From NCBI GenBank assembly GCA_026708185.1, contig JAPOVK010000037.1, positions 1-64,000 of the forward strand: a stretch of 64,000 bases of DNA, given 5' to 3'. This DNA is from Gammaproteobacteria bacterium. Lineage in GTDB: Bacteria; Pseudomonadota; Gammaproteobacteria; Pseudomonadales; Azotimanducaceae. The notes under the pieces are model-generated. The model was not told where the DNA came from. It did not search any database and worked only from the letters and a program-made list of their open reading frames with translations. Each line of letters begins with the position of its first letter. Position 1 is the stretch's first letter. This document shows, piece by piece, positions 25,683 to 35,553 of the stretch. The position numbers and the translations under genes are program-made.

Positions 25683-27040
25683 AGCCTTCGACGGGGCCCG
25701 GTCTCCGCCAACAGCGCGTCGCGCATGCGCCGCGCGCGGCCCGGGTCGGACCGGGCGATGTCCCGGCGTTCCCACGGGTCTTCGGCGAGGTCGAAGAGCA
25801 GGCACGGGGCATCGGGGTCGGCGTCGAAGGCGCCAGCGACGCCCCGCCCGTTGGTCTCGGCGGGGAAGTTGTGCACGTACTTCATGGTGCCGTCGAAGAC
25901 GGCCCGCCACGTCCCGAGCCCGGTGGACTTGTGCCCGTCGAGCCGCTCGGTCGTCAAGTTGCGGCCCGTACTCCCGGTCGGCCGCTCGGCACCGGCGAAG
26001 TCCACGAGCGTCGCCGCGAGGTCGACCAGGTCGACCCAGTCGCTGCACGCGGGCTTGGCGTCAATCCCCGGCCCGGCCAGGACGAGCGGAATGTGCACGG
26101 ACGGCTGGTACGGCACGACCTTGCCCCAACGCTCGTGGTCGCCGAGCATCTCGCCGTGGTCGGACGCGTAGACGATGATCGTCTCATCCAGTTCGCCCCG
26201 CTGGGTCAGGACGTCCACATAACGTCCGAGGTGGTCGTCGATGTTCTCGATCATGGCCGCGTAGCAGGCGCGAATGGCCTGATGGGCGTCGGGAGTGTAT
26301 TGGTCGCTGGCGTGCGGCGCGGGGAAGACGCGGCCCGCCATGCGTTCGTGCATGGCGGCCGTGATGTCCATCGGCTCGTGCGGGCCGTTGAAGTTCACCT
26401 GTAGGAACCACGGTCCGTCGCCGGCTTGGTCGAGCAATGCCAATCCGTTGCTCGCGATCCAGTTGTCGCAGTAAGCATGTTCCGGCAGCGGTGTTGGCCC
26501 GGTGTTCGTGTACATGCGGTTGTCGACGCCGGTGCGATCGGCGTAGTCGTCGAGGTGGGCATCGAGCAGGCCATGCTGGTCGAGGAACGCCTGGAACGGC
26601 TCCGCCCGCCCGCGTCCGTGTGCGGTGACGAAATCGTGCTTGCCGGCGCTGTCGACACCGTCGGTGAAGCCGAGGTCCCTCAAGGCGCCAGCGTGGCGAC
26701 CGTCCTCGCCCCAGTCCATGGCACCCTTCAACAGGTCGAACTTGCCGCAGCCGAGCACCGCGTAGCCTGCATTGCGGAGGGCTTGGTAGATGTTGGGCTC
26801 GGCGGGGTCGACGTCGTGCTGGTTGTGACGGACGGCTTGCGCGTCGTAGGCCTTGGCCGCCGCCAGGCAGGCGCGCGCGGGCGAACACAGCGGGGATGGC
26901 GTGAGCGCGTTGTTGAACACTTGGCCGCGCGCAGCCAATGCGTCGAGGTTGGGCGTTTGCAGCGGTCCGCCCCGGTAGCCCGTCCAATCGCCCCGGTGCT
27001 GGTCGGGGAAGAACAGCAGGATGTTCGGCCTCTTGTTCAT
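25679..27040 (-). CDS. Type I sulfatase
   Basis: A 453-residue sulfatase starting [19 protein letters not shown]. The formylglycine motif is C52-S-P-A-R, with metal-site residues in FFPDQHR and [12 protein letters not shown], and a C-terminal [11 protein letters not shown] block. Its ATG overlaps the stop of the FGE gene (ATGA), so the maturase and its client are translated from one message. There is no signal peptide, so it is probably cytoplasmic. The substrate is probably a sulfated sugar or small aryl/alkyl sulfate. Confidence 0.92.
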   Translation of the reverse strand: MNKRPNILLFFPDQHRGDWTGYRGGPLQTPNLDALAARGQVFNNALTPSPLCSPARACLAAAKAYDAQAVRHNQHDVDPAEPNIYQALRNAGYAVLGCGKFDLLKGAMDWGEDGRHAGALRDLGFTDGVDSAGKHDFVTAHGRGRAEPFQAFLDQHGLLDAHLDDYADRTGVDNRMYTNTGPTPLPEHAYCDNWIASNGLALLDQAGDGPWFLQVNFNGPHEPMDITAAMHERMAGRVFPAPHASDQYTPDAHQAIRACYAAMIENIDDHLGRYVDVLTQRGELDETIIVYASDHGEMLGDHERWGKVVPYQPSVHIPLVLAGPGIDAKPACSDWVDLVDLAATLVDFAGAERPTGSTGRNLTTERLDGHKSTGLGTWRAVFDGTMKYVHNFPAETNGRGVAGAFDADPDAPCLLFDLAEDPWERRDIARSDPGRARRMRDALLAETGPRRRL

Positions 27041-27903
27041 GCCGCGCAACGAAATCCGGCGTTGCCGGTCGTCGAGTCGGGGGTGTTCGCGTATCGTGCG
27101 GCGACCCGATATCGGTTGCAATAGCTGTCATGGCAGAGGTAGGAACCGCCCTTCAGGATCTTGTTGTCTCCGCCTGGGGGTCCGCTGGGGTTCACGGTCG
27201 AGTGCGACCGGTGCCAATCGGGGCTGAACCAGTCCGCGCACCACTCCCAGACGTTGCCGGACATGTTGTAGAGGCCGAAGCCGTTGGCTCGGAAGGACTC
27301 GGCGGGCGCGGTGCCGTAGTGGCCGTCGGCCAGGGTATTCGACTCCGGAAAGCGGCCTTGCCAGATGTTGCACCGGTGCTTGCCGTCGCCGAGCAGCACG
27401 TCGCCCCATGGCAGCCGTTTGCCGGCCAGGCCGCCGCGGGCGGCGTATTCCCACTCGGCCTCCGTCGGCAGTCGCAGCCCCGCCCACTCGCAGTAGGCGC
27501 TTGCGTCGTGCCAGGAGACGTGGACGACGGGGTGGTGCAAGCGCTTTCTCAAGTTCGAGCCCGGCCCTTCGGGCTTGCGCCAATACGCGCCCTCGACGGC
27601 CAACCACCACGGCACCGCCTTGACGTCGTGGGTCTCACCGAGCCGGCGTTGCTTGCCCCGAGAGAGAAGTCCCTTGAAGACGTACGACCAGCCGAACGAC
27701 TCGGCCTCCGTGCGGTAGCCGGTCGCATCGACGAAAGCGCCGAACTGGCCGTTGGTGACGGCGGCGCGACCGATGCGGAAGCCGTCCACGGTGACTTCGC
27801 GTACTGGCCCTTCGCCATCCTCGGGGCGGGCGTCGGGGTCGTCGGAACCCATGAGGAAGGTGCCTCCGGGCAACTCGACCATCGCGCCCGTGTCAGGCCG
27901 CAT
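27037..27903 (-). CDS. Formylglycine-generating enzyme (sulfatase maturase)
   Basis: A 288-residue FGE/SUMF1-family protein (FGE-sulfatase domain from [14 protein letters not shown] to the end). The two copper-binding active-site cysteines, C257 and C262, are in [15 protein letters not shown], matching the spacing of known oxygen-dependent FGEs. It oxidises the Cys in C-x-P-x-R of sulfatases to formylglycine. It sits between two such sulfatases, overlapping the upstream one by 11 bp and the downstream one by four. The start ATG 27903 was chosen because the longer frame adds non-family sequence. Confidence 0.93.
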   Translation of the reverse strand: MRPDTGAMVELPGGTFLMGSDDPDARPEDGEGPVREVTVDGFRIGRAAVTNGQFGAFVDATGYRTEAESFGWSYVFKGLLSRGKQRRLGETHDVKAVPWWLAVEGAYWRKPEGPGSNLRKRLHHPVVHVSWHDASAYCEWAGLRLPTEAEWEYAARGGLAGKRLPWGDVLLGDGKHRCNIWQGRFPESNTLADGHYGTAPAESFRANGFGLYNMSGNVWEWCADWFSPDWHRSHSTVNPSGPPGGDNKILKGGSYLCHDSYCNRYRVAARYANTPDSTTGNAGFRCAA

Positions 27904-29296
27904 AGCGCTCCCAGAAACGTGCGCCGCGACCGGTGTGGCCGCCTTCCCAGGCGTCGCGGTAGCGCTGCATTTCGGCTCGTAGCTCGGCGACGATGGGCTC
28001 GGTCCCGGGCGCGCCGTACAGATCGTTCGTCTCCCAGGGATCTGCACCGAGGTCGAACAACTGCGTCTGCCGGTCACGGTCGCGGACGGCGTATTCGATG
28101 AGCTTGTGGGTGCGGTTCTTGACGGCGCGCTGCGAGGCCACGTAGGCGAAGTAGAGCGCGTCGCGCACGCGATGGTCGGGATCGTGCATGGCCGTTACCA
28201 GGCTTTCCCCCTCGACGCTCCCCGGCACCGGCGTGCCCGTGAGTTCGCAGACCGTGCGGAAGATGTCCAGCAGGTAGACGTAGGCATCGCTCTGGCGCCC
28301 TTCGGGAACGCCGGGACCCGCGAAGATCAGCGGTACGCGGACGCTGTGCTCGTAGCAGTTCTGCTTGCCCATCAGCCCGTGCTGGCCGACCGCGAGGCCG
28401 TTGTCGCCGGCGAAGACGATCACCGTATCGTCGGTCAGGCCGTGCTCGTCGAGGGCATCGAGCACCCGGCCGAACTCGTGATCGAGGTGCGTGATCATCG
28501 CGTAGTACTCGGCGATGTGCCGACGGACTTCCTCGGGCGTACGAGGGAAGCGAGCGAGCATTTCGTCGCGGATGCGCAGCGAGCCGTTGTCGAACGGGTG
28601 GCCGCCGAGGAAGTTCGGCGGCAGTTCCACCTCGTCGAACGGGTACATGTCGAGAAAGCGCTTCGGCATTGTGCGGGGATCATGCGGCGCCAGGAGCGCG
28701 ACATAGGCGAAGAACGACTGCTTGCCGTCGCGACTACCCAAGTGGTCGATCAAAGCGTCGCAGAGGAACTCGCTGGAATGCACGCCGGCATGAATGTGGT
28801 CGCAGTCCCGCCACGCGATGTCGTTGTTGCCGAAGTTCGGCGGATCGGGAATGTAGGCCAGTTGCTTGTCGTAGCGGCCGCTCGAGTCGTAGTGATAGGC
28901 GGGAACGTTCCAGTGGTCGGCCATGCCGCCGAAGTAGATCTCGTCGCCGTCCTCGAAGCCGCGGTTGAACGACTCGCGGCCGTTGTGCCACTTGCCGGCA
29001 CCCCAGGTGTGATAGCCCTCCGCACGCAGCGCTTCGCCGAGCATGGTGTGCTCGTCCGGGATGCTGCTGCCGGAGTCGTGAAGGTGGAAGAGGGTCCGCC
29101 CCGTGTGCAGCATCGCCCGGCTCGGCATGCAGATCGCGCCGTGCGTCCCGCAGGGAATGTGCGCGTGGGTGAAGGTCGTTCCCCGCGCCACGAGGCGGTC
29201 GATGTTCGGCGTGTGGACGGCGGTGCTGCCGAGCGCGCTGATCGTGTCGAAGCGTTGGTCGTCGGTGAAGAACACGAGGACGTTGGGTTTTGGCAT
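27893..29296 (-). CDS. Type I sulfatase
   Basis: A 467-residue sulfatase beginning [18 protein letters not shown]. The metal site is FFTDDQR, the formylglycine motif is C56-M-P-S-R in a [17 protein letters not shown] block, and the second metal site is [14 protein letters not shown]. It is first in the sulfatase-FGE-sulfatase operon. The start ATG follows weak ribosome sequence; the frame opens further upstream but only into Arg/Pro-rich non-family codons. Similar N-terminus and no signal peptide suggest cytoplasmic desulfation of an imported substrate. Confidence 0.92.
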   Translation of the reverse strand: MPKPNVLVFFTDDQRFDTISALGSTAVHTPNIDRLVARGTTFTHAHIPCGTHGAICMPSRAMLHTGRTLFHLHDSGSSIPDEHTMLGEALRAEGYHTWGAGKWHNGRESFNRGFEDGDEIYFGGMADHWNVPAYHYDSSGRYDKQLAYIPDPPNFGNNDIAWRDCDHIHAGVHSSEFLCDALIDHLGSRDGKQSFFAYVALLAPHDPRTMPKRFLDMYPFDEVELPPNFLGGHPFDNGSLRIRDEMLARFPRTPEEVRRHIAEYYAMITHLDHEFGRVLDALDEHGLTDDTVIVFAGDNGLAVGQHGLMGKQNCYEHSVRVPLIFAGPGVPEGRQSDAYVYLLDIFRTVCELTGTPVPGSVEGESLVTAMHDPDHRVRDALYFAYVASQRAVKNRTHKLIEYAVRDRDRQTQLFDLGADPWETNDLYGAPGTEPIVAELRAEMQRYRDAWEGGHTGRGARFWERYAA

Positions 29297-29538
29297 GGTT
29301 GCGTTCGGACTTGGAGTCAGGCGGCGGATTGAATCACGAAACCGCCTCGGCGCGTTTGACGGTGCGCGCGGACCGGTAGGTCCGCCACGTCCCCGTCCGC
29401 AACCCGGTCTTGTGCCGTGTGAGAACTGCGGGCCGGGAGGCCCGCGCACCGCGACGAGCGCAGCCCGCCGGGGATATGAGTGGACGCCAACTTTCCCGGT
29501 TCGTGGAGTATGCTCCGGGCGACTAGGAGGTCCCCGAG
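29297..29538. repeat. Intergenic region with GC-rich hairpins
   Basis: No gene is seen. Two hairpins are present: GCGGACC-GGTA-GGTCCGC (29368-29385) and GCGGGCC-GGGA-GGCCCGC (29428-29445). The second is followed by GCGCACCGCGACGAGCGCAGC, similar to part of the element near 14695. Promoters for the leftward sulfatase operon and rightward yacG should also lie here. Confidence 0.6.
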
Positions 29539-29736
29539 ATGTCCGAACCCACGCGAATCCTGCCGTGCCCGAACTGCCGCAAGCCGGTCCGGTGGTCGGC
29601 GGCGAACAAGCACCGGCCGTTCTGTTCGGAACGCTGCCGGCTGATCGACTTCGGCGACTGGGTCGACGAGCGCAACCGCATCCCCGGCGAACCGCTAGAG
29701 GACGTCTCGACCGAGGATCTGGAGCGTAGGGAATGA
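29539..29736 (+). CDS. yacG: DNA gyrase inhibitor YacG
   Basis: A 65-residue zinc-finger protein. Its four zinc cysteines appear as CPNC (residues 10-13) and CSERC (about 29-33) in FCSERCRLIDFGDWV, the standard YacG signature. It binds GyrB and inhibits gyrase. The ribosome site AGGAGG precedes the ATG. In many gammaproteobacteria it lies near coaE; here it is alone. Confidence 0.93.
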   Translation: MSEPTRILPCPNCRKPVRWSAANKHRPFCSERCRLIDFGDWVDERNRIPGEPLEDVSTEDLERRE

Positions 29737-29802
29737 GGATCGGATTCGACGCTTCAACCAGCGGACAGATCTCGCCATTGAGGGGCTACAGGGGAAGCGC
29801 AG

Positions 29803-30041
29803 TCAGACCCTGACGGCGCTTCCGGCGTCTCGGAGAATTGCATTGGCCGTGTGCCGACTTTTCAGCCTGCGCGGCACGGTCACGCTCAGGGAGTTACCGA
29901 GTCGCCCCCGGCTCCGCGGAGGAGCAATTCGTCCGTGACGGACCGCCGGGCCTTCTCGTGCGAGCCTTTGCCGCCTTTGACGCGCGTGAATCCAAGCCGC
30001 GCGAGTTCCTCGGCTACAACGCGGTAGTACCCTTCGGCCAC
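29803..30041 (-). pseudogene. hicA: HicA-type mRNA interferase, frameshifted
   Basis: Starting at GTG 30041 the minus strand reads VAEGYYRVVAEELARLGFTRVKGGKGSHEKARR, the HicA double-stranded-RNA-binding fold with catalytic His in GSH. That frame ends early at ...DSVTP-stop. In the next frame the normal HicA C-terminus continues, VTVPRRLKSRHTANAILRDAG, to a stop at 29803. The 239-bp length is one short of a codon multiple, so a single indel near 29870-29940 has broken it. With its antitoxin partner immediately upstream this is a decayed toxin-antitoxin locus, or an assembly error. Confidence 0.75.
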
Positions 30042-30042
30042 G

Positions 30043-30300
30043 TCATGTGCCGCTCATGGCCAGCTCGGGCGCACGCACCACAACTGACGGAATGAGATCC
30101 TTCAGCGCCGTTGCGCCAAGCTCGTCTTGCCGCAGGTGATTGTCAAAGATGAGATCCGGCGCTAGCTCGCCTACCAGGTTCTCGAACTCCGCGAGTGTTT
30201 CGGCCTCAATGTGGAGACCCCTGATGTCGCTCTCCGACCAGAAAACTTGGGCTTCGTGGTCCCAGAGAGCCTTGAAGTAATAGCTCCGCTTGATCGCCAT
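30043..30300 (-). CDS. DUF1902/HicB-like antitoxin
   Basis: An 85-residue protein starting MAIKRSYYFKALWDHEAQVFW, followed by SDIRGLHIEAETLAEFENLVGEL, the partial RNase-H fold of DUF1902/HicB antitoxins. No DNA-binding domain is seen after it. It is one base upstream of a broken HicA gene, so it is the probable antitoxin of that pair. ATG 30300 is preferred over the 20-codon longer frame, which lacks family similarity. Confidence 0.78.
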   Translation of the reverse strand: MAIKRSYYFKALWDHEAQVFWSESDIRGLHIEAETLAEFENLVGELAPDLIFDNHLRQDELGATALKDLIPSVVVRAPELAMSGT

Positions 30301-30373
30301 GCGTGTTGCGATCCTCTTGTAGAGAAGCGGGACGCTAGTCTGTTCGGCCCGCGCACGCAAGCCGAGACGACGC

Positions 30374-31447
30374 CTATACCCGAAGCGCGAACCCGTCGCG
30401 CAGCTTCGGCTTCACCTTCGCGACGCTGAGCAGCGACTCGACGCAGTCGCGCAACGACTCGTCGAAGTCTCGGAACTCAATCCCCGTCACGGCGCGCATG
30501 CGGTCGTTGCGTAGCACGCAGCCCGCCCAGATGCCCCGGTACTTGGCCTCGCGTTCCTTGATGTAGTCGGGGAAGTTGTCGGTCACCTGCGGCGTGTCGT
30601 GACCGAGTTCGGGCAACAGCCGGTCGATGCTGGCGCAGATCTCCTCGACCTTCGGCGTATCGGTCGACCAGGCGATGTAGCGCTCGCCGTTCTTGACATG
30701 CACGCTCTCGAGCAGGCCGATGTGGCAGTCGGCGTCGTCGCGCACGTCGACGGTCATCCACGGGCGGTAGGCACCGTTCTGGAAGTACTCGCCGAGCAGC
30801 ATCATCTCGATGTTGTGCTGCCACGGGCCCATGTTCTTCTGGTGCGCCGACTGGATGGGTCCGACGTTGTCGGCCGGACAGCAGGTCACCGCGTCCCAGT
30901 CCCCGCTCTGCTCGGCGGCGTCCGAAAACGCCCGCTGGGCGATGATCTTTGCCATCGAATAGCCTTGGCGCTCGGGCGTGCGCTTAGGGTTGTGCTCGTC
31001 CGGGTAGCGGTCCTCGTAGAGAACCGGCCGGCGCACGAACTCGTTCATGTCCGACTCGGAGATGACCGCGGCGATGCTCGAGGTGACGACGACGCGGCTG
31101 ATGCTGCGCGCCTTGTTGACGCTCTCGATCAGGTGGTCGCAGACCATGCGGACGTATTCGTGGTCGCTGTAGTCGCTGACGTGGGCGACATGGGCGACGC
31201 CGTGGCAGCCCGCGAAGATGTCGTCGAACGAGCCGGGATTGTCGAGGTCCGCGGAATGCAGGGTCAGCCGCCCGGACGCGTAGCCGGGCATGGCTTTGAG
31301 GAAGTCGGTGCGCGCGGCGTTGTTGGCGTCGCGCACGCAGGCGCGGACCCGGTAGCCCTTGTCGAGCAGGCGACGGACGACCCAGCCGCCGATGAATCCA
31401 GCGCTGCCGGTGACGGCGACGGTGCCGCCCTTGGGAATCGGAGCCAT
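30374..31447 (-). CDS. NAD(P)-dependent SDR, dihydroflavonol-reductase-like
   Basis: A 357-residue extended SDR: AVTGSAGFIGGWVVRRLLDKGYRV (nucleotide binding), VVVTSSIAAV (catalytic Ser region) and the YSMAK active-site YxxxK. It resembles dihydroflavonol-4-reductase and cinnamoyl-CoA-reductase relatives, so it probably reduces a carbonyl. The start ATG 31447 has AGAGG five bases upstream; the frame stays open far upstream but without family similarity. It is divergent from the SMP-30 lipoprotein gene. Confidence 0.85.
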   Translation of the reverse strand: MAPIPKGGTVAVTGSAGFIGGWVVRRLLDKGYRVRACVRDANNAARTDFLKAMPGYASGRLTLHSADLDNPGSFDDIFAGCHGVAHVAHVSDYSDHEYVRMVCDHLIESVNKARSISRVVVTSSIAAVISESDMNEFVRRPVLYEDRYPDEHNPKRTPERQGYSMAKIIAQRAFSDAAEQSGDWDAVTCCPADNVGPIQSAHQKNMGPWQHNIEMMLLGEYFQNGAYRPWMTVDVRDDADCHIGLLESVHVKNGERYIAWSTDTPKVEEICASIDRLLPELGHDTPQVTDNFPDYIKEREAKYRGIWAGCVLRNDRMRAVTGIEFRDFDESLRDCVESLLSVAKVKPKLRDGFALRV

Positions 31448-31549
31448 GTGAACCTCTTTTCGTGGGCGAAAGGGCCAGCATAGTGCGATCCCGCGGCGAG
31501 GCACAACCGCGGGATCGGAAGTCGGAAGTGCCTTGGCAGACCGCCTACC

Positions 31550-31555
31550 TATAAT
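31550..31555 (+). promoter_or_regulatory. -10 element (TATAAT) for the SMP-30 gene
   Basis: A perfect TATAAT stands 27 bases before the ATG at 31583, just upstream of an AAGGAG ribosome site. TTGGCA at 31533-31538 is only 11 bases away, too close for a standard -35, so the -35 is unclear. Confidence 0.55.
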
Positions 31556-31582
31556 GGCCGGCGAATCGTAAGGAGTGTTGAT

Positions 31583-32626
31583 ATGCGTCAAGTTGCCGGA
31601 TTCTGCGCGTGCCTGATCCTGGTCACGGGCGTGGCATGCGACCGGGGCGGGTCCGCCGAAGACACGGGCGGTCCGGTCGGGGACGCACAAGAGTCGTCGT
31701 CGCCGGCGAGCACCTCGGGGAGCGTTGATCGCCTCGACCCTCGGCTCGACGCGTTGCTCGCCGCGGACGCCACAGTCGAGCAGGTTGCCGACGGTTTCGC
31801 GTTCATCGAGGGACCGGTCTGGGTCGGCGGTGCCGACGACGGCCATCTGCTGTTCAGCGACATCCCGGAAGACACGGTGTACCGGTGGTCGGAGTCCGAC
31901 GGCACCACGGTGTTCCTCAACCCGGTGTTTCTGCCCGAACTTGAGACCAACGGCGTGGGCGGTTCGAACGGCCTCACCCAGGACCTCGAAGGCCGCCTGG
32001 TCCTGTGCGAGCACGGCAATCGACGCGTGGCGCGTATCGAAGCCGACGGAAGCCGTGTCACGCTGGCAGACCGTTACGACGGCAAGCGGCTCAACAGCCC
32101 GAACGACATCGTCTACCACTCGAGCGGCGCTGCTTTCTTCACCGACCCGCCGTACGGTCTGGCCAGCCCCGAGGCCGGCGAACTCGGCTTTCAAGGCATC
32201 TACCGGCTCGATCCGGACGGCACGGTGACGCTACTCGCGGACGGCATGAGCCGCCCCAATGGCATCGGCCTGTCGCCCGATGAAACCACCCTCTATGTCG
32301 CCAACTCCGACGTGGAACGGGTGTGGATGGCGTACCCGGTGACGGACGATCTCGAAGTCGGCGCGGGACGCGTGCTGCTCGACCTCTCCGCCAGCGAAGA
32401 TCCGGGCGCCCCGGATGGCTTCGCCGTCGACACCCTGGGCAACATCTGGGCGAGCGGGCCGGGCGGTGTCGTGGTCATCAGCCCCGAGGGCGACCATCTC
32501 GGCACGGTGCGAACGCCCGAACTGCCGGCCAACGCAGCCTTCGGCAACGACGGCCACACGCTCTACATGACCGCCCGCACGGGGCTTTATCGCATCGACA
32601 CGCTGGTCGGCGGCCTGATGCCCTGA
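31583..32626 (+). CDS. SMP-30/gluconolactonase-family lipoprotein
   Basis: A 347-residue protein. Residues 1-19 look like a lipoprotein signal (hydrophobic stretch ending TGVAC, Cys19). A low-complexity Ser/Gly linker follows, then a six-bladed SMP-30 propeller. The metal-binding Glu is in FIEGPVW, and other metal positions are in SPNDIVY and SRPNGIGLSPD. Such proteins hydrolyse sugar lactones with a divalent metal; membrane anchoring places it in the periplasm. The substrate is unknown. Confidence 0.87.
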   Translation: MRQVAGFCACLILVTGVACDRGGSAEDTGGPVGDAQESSSPASTSGSVDRLDPRLDALLAADATVEQVADGFAFIEGPVWVGGADDGHLLFSDIPEDTVYRWSESDGTTVFLNPVFLPELETNGVGGSNGLTQDLEGRLVLCEHGNRRVARIEADGSRVTLADRYDGKRLNSPNDIVYHSSGAAFFTDPPYGLASPEAGELGFQGIYRLDPDGTVTLLADGMSRPNGIGLSPDETTLYVANSDVERVWMAYPVTDDLEVGAGRVLLDLSASEDPGAPDGFAVDTLGNIWASGPGGVVVISPEGDHLGTVRTPELPANAAFGNDGHTLYMTARTGLYRIDTLVGGLMP

Positions 32627-32635
32627 CCGGCTCGC

Positions 32636-33628
32636 TCAGTTCGCGAGCGCGGCGGAGGACAGCAGCCCGGCCCGCGCCGCGAAGCGCATGGCCGCTCGCA
32701 CATCCACCACGCGCGGTCCGTCCCGGCGCAACGTGACGTGGGCGCCCCGCGCGGGTCCCAGCTTGTGGTCCCGGTCGCCGTCCAATGCCAGCACACCGGT
32801 GCCGCGGAACAGTACCGGCGTGTCGAACGGCACGACGTCCGCGTGCGCCGCCGAGAGGTCGCGGAACAAGCCGGGCGAGACCGGTGCCTTGATCTTCCGC
32901 CCGGGTCCCATGCGCAGCAGCAGCCCGTGGTCGTCGTCGGACTCGACAACCGTGAGATAACCGCCCACGGGCGACATGCCGATGGCGTCCGGTTCTGCGC
33001 GCGTCAGCATGATCTGGCGAAGCTTGGCGGCGTCGAAGGGGCGCATGTTGCCGGTGAAATCCTCGGAGAGATAAGCGGCATCGACGAGGGCTAAGTCGGC
33101 GACGCCGTCCTGGAACTCGACGTGGAGAACCTTGCAGCGTGGCTTCAAGGCATCGTCGAGCCGGCCGCGCGCGGCGAGGCCGGCTGCCATGCCGGCGATG
33201 GTCGGTTCCGCGAGCACGGGAAAGACGTTGTTGGTGCCGGTGGACAGTGGCACCAGGTCGATGTCGCTGGTGGCGCGGGCGATGGCGCGGTTGGTACCGT
33301 CGCCGCCGAGCGAGACGAAGGCGCCAACGCCGCATTCCAGGAACGCGGCAACCGCCGCCTCGGTGTCCGAGGCGTCGTGGTTGATCGGCGTTTTCAGCCT
33401 GTGCACGCGGGCTCGCAGGGGCAACCATTCGAGGGCGACCGACGCGATGCGGAACGGCTCGTCGGCAACGTAGATGTCGGTCACGCCGACGGCGTCGGCG
33501 CCGGCGGCGATCCGCGCGACGGCATCGCGCTTGGCTTCGAAGGTCATGGTCGACGCGCGTGCCGCTAGGCGCCGGACGTCGCGGCCGGCCATCGGGTTGA
33601 CGCAGATTGCGAGCTTCGCTGGCGTCAC
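32636..33628 (-). CDS. ATP-NAD kinase-like protein (COG3199 family)
   Basis: A 330-residue protein with AICVNPMAGRDVRR at the start and the nucleotide-binding motif SLGGDGTNRA, typical of the diacylglycerol/NAD kinase superfamily. A STGTNNVFP block follows. This matches COG3199 predicted ATP-NAD kinases rather than housekeeping NadK; the true substrate is uncertain. GTG 33628 overlaps the stop of the S9 peptidase (GTGA), so the two are translated together. Confidence 0.83.
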   Translation of the reverse strand: MTPAKLAICVNPMAGRDVRRLAARASTMTFEAKRDAVARIAAGADAVGVTDIYVADEPFRIASVALEWLPLRARVHRLKTPINHDASDTEAAVAAFLECGVGAFVSLGGDGTNRAIARATSDIDLVPLSTGTNNVFPVLAEPTIAGMAAGLAARGRLDDALKPRCKVLHVEFQDGVADLALVDAAYLSEDFTGNMRPFDAAKLRQIMLTRAEPDAIGMSPVGGYLTVVESDDDHGLLLRMGPGRKIKAPVSPGLFRDLSAAHADVVPFDTPVLFRGTGVLALDGDRDHKLGPARGAHVTLRRDGPRVVDVRAAMRFAARAGLLSSAALAN

Positions 33629-35553
33629 TCGTTCGCCAGTAGCCGTGTTTTCAGGAACTGCGCCGTCACCCCGGTCAGGTAGTCGCGGTTGGCCTTCCTG
33701 CTGAAGCCGTGGCCCTCGTTTTTCGCCAGCACGTACCACACTGGCACGCCACGCGCCTGGAGGGCGGCGACGATCTGCTCGGACTCGCTCGCGGGCACGC
33801 GCGGGTCGTTCAGGCCTTGCGAGATCAGGAGCGGGGTGTCGATCTCGGCGACGTGGTTGAGTGGCGAGATGGACTCGAGGAAGGCGCGCATGTCGGGGTC
33901 GCGCTCGTCGCCGTACTCGGCACGACGAAGGTCCTGGCGGTAGGGCTGCGTATTCTCGAGGAACGTCACGAAGTTGCTGATGCCGACCCGTTCGACGCCC
34001 GCCTGCAGGCGGTCGCCGAAATGCACCAGGGAGGCGAGCACCATGTAGCCGCCGTAGGAGCCGCCCATGACCGCGACCCGGTCCGCATCGAGGTCCGGCT
34101 GCTCGGCGATCCAGTCGAGCAGCGCGCCGATGTCGCGCACGGAATCCTCGCGGGCGCGGCCGTTGTCGAGCTTCAGGTAGGACTTGCCGTAGCCGGCCGA
34201 ACCGCGCACGTTCGGAAAGATGACGGCCGCGCCAAGTTCGTTCAGGTAGAACTGCGTTGATGGCGAGAAACCGGGGCGGGCCTGGCCTTCCGGACCGCCA
34301 TGGATGTTGACGATGACCGGGTGCGGACCGCCTTGAGCAGGTTTATAAACGAAGGCGGGGATCGGGCGGCCGTCGAAGGACTCGTACGCGATGAGGGACG
34401 GTTGCGCGAGTTGTTCGCGGCGCAGTCCGCCGATTTCGCTCATGGTCCATCGTGTGAGCTGACGGCTCGCGAAGTCGACGCTGAAAACGTCCGACGGGGT
34501 CGTGGCCGAGCTCACCGTGAAGCCGACTCGATCGGCATGCGGGTCGAAGCGCAACCCCGAAACAATACCGGCGGGGATTTCGGGTAGGGCGGTGAAGCGA
34601 CGGTCCCCGGTCTCGAACGCGTAGAGCCGGCTCAAGCCGTTCTCGTTCACGACATAGGCCAGGCGCGCCTTGTCGCGGGAGACCGCGAAGGTGGCAACGT
34701 CCCACGGTGTATCGGCGGTCAGCACGGATAGTGCCCCAGTGACCAGGTCGAGCCGGTGCAGGCGCCTGAACTCGGAACCCATGTCGGACGTGAAGTAGAC
34801 GTCGTCGCCGGCGCCGTAGCGGACAGTGCCGAATGCGGCGCGCACGTCGCCGAGCAGCCGACGTCGCGCTCCGGTGCCGAGGTCGAACTCGTAGATTCGC
34901 GATTCGTTGACGGAGATGTAGCGCGAGATCAGCAAGCGGGTCTCGTCGTGGGACCAGTCGTCGATGCGCCAACCCACGCCCTCGCCTTGCTGCACCACGC
35001 GTCGTTCGCCGGCGAGGTCTTGGGTATGCAGGTCCCAATCGACGCCGTTGCCCTCGGTGGTCGAGTAGCCGACATGGCGACCGCTCGGCGACCAGGAGAC
35101 GCCGATGTAGCGTGATTTGCCATCGCTCAAACGGGACGACTGGCCGCTACCGTTGTCGAAGAAGAACAGTTGGTAGAACTCCGTGCCACCGCTGTCCTTG
35201 AGGTAGACGAAGCCGTCCCGGGCACCGGGGTTGACGCCCGCCGCGCTGACGGGTTCTTCGAAAAAGGTGATCTGCGCGCGCATGCCCAAGGGCTGGGCGA
35301 CATGGTGCAGTTGCGTCGTGTTGCCGAACCGCGTCGCAATGAGGATGCCGCCATCCATCCAGCCGAGCAGCCGGGCGGTGCGCGTGTTCTGGTAGCGACG
35401 CAGTTCGGCAAAGACCTCTGCGGGCACGGCCGGCACGCCGTCCACGACGATTGCGGCCGGTACTTCGGGATGGGGTGGTGTGCCCGGATCCTGCGGGACG
35501 ATCTGCGCGCAGCCACCGAGGAGCAACAACGCGACGGCCGGATACGGTCTCAT
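33625..35553 (-). CDS. S9-family prolyl-oligopeptidase-type peptidase, lipoprotein
   Basis: A 642-residue protein starting MRPYPAVALLLLGGCAQI, with a lipobox LGGC, so it is probably a membrane-anchored periplasmic peptidase. A WD/TolB-like beta-propeller (roughly residues 100-390) precedes the alpha/beta-hydrolase catalytic domain. The catalytic serine is S499 in GGSYGG, the Asp in QGLNDPRVP, and the His in NEGHGF. It cleaves short peptides. Its ATG overlaps the folA stop, and its stop overlaps the downstream kinase-like gene. Confidence 0.9.
   Translation of the reverse strand: MRPYPAVALLLLGGCAQIVPQDPGTPPHPEVPAAIVVDGVPAVPAEVFAELRRYQNTRTARLLGWMDGGILIATRFGNTTQLHHVAQPLGMRAQITFFEEPVSAAGVNPGARDGFVYLKDSGGTEFYQLFFFDNGSGQSSRLSDGKSRYIGVSWSPSGRHVGYSTTEGNGVDWDLHTQDLAGERRVVQQGEGVGWRIDDWSHDETRLLISRYISVNESRIYEFDLGTGARRRLLGDVRAAFGTVRYGAGDDVYFTSDMGSEFRRLHRLDLVTGALSVLTADTPWDVATFAVSRDKARLAYVVNENGLSRLYAFETGDRRFTALPEIPAGIVSGLRFDPHADRVGFTVSSATTPSDVFSVDFASRQLTRWTMSEIGGLRREQLAQPSLIAYESFDGRPIPAFVYKPAQGGPHPVIVNIHGGPEGQARPGFSPSTQFYLNELGAAVIFPNVRGSAGYGKSYLKLDNGRAREDSVRDIGALLDWIAEQPDLDADRVAVMGGSYGGYMVLASLVHFGDRLQAGVERVGISNFVTFLENTQPYRQDLRRAEYGDERDPDMRAFLESISPLNHVAEIDTPLLISQGLNDPRVPASESEQIVAALQARGVPVWYVLAKNEGHGFSRKANRDYLTGVTAQFLKTRLLANE

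Noticed and set aside
30374-32194. A 606-residue minus-strand protein
   Set aside because: The first 248 residues are antisense to the SMP-30 gene; the SDR begins at 31447 with its own ribosome site.
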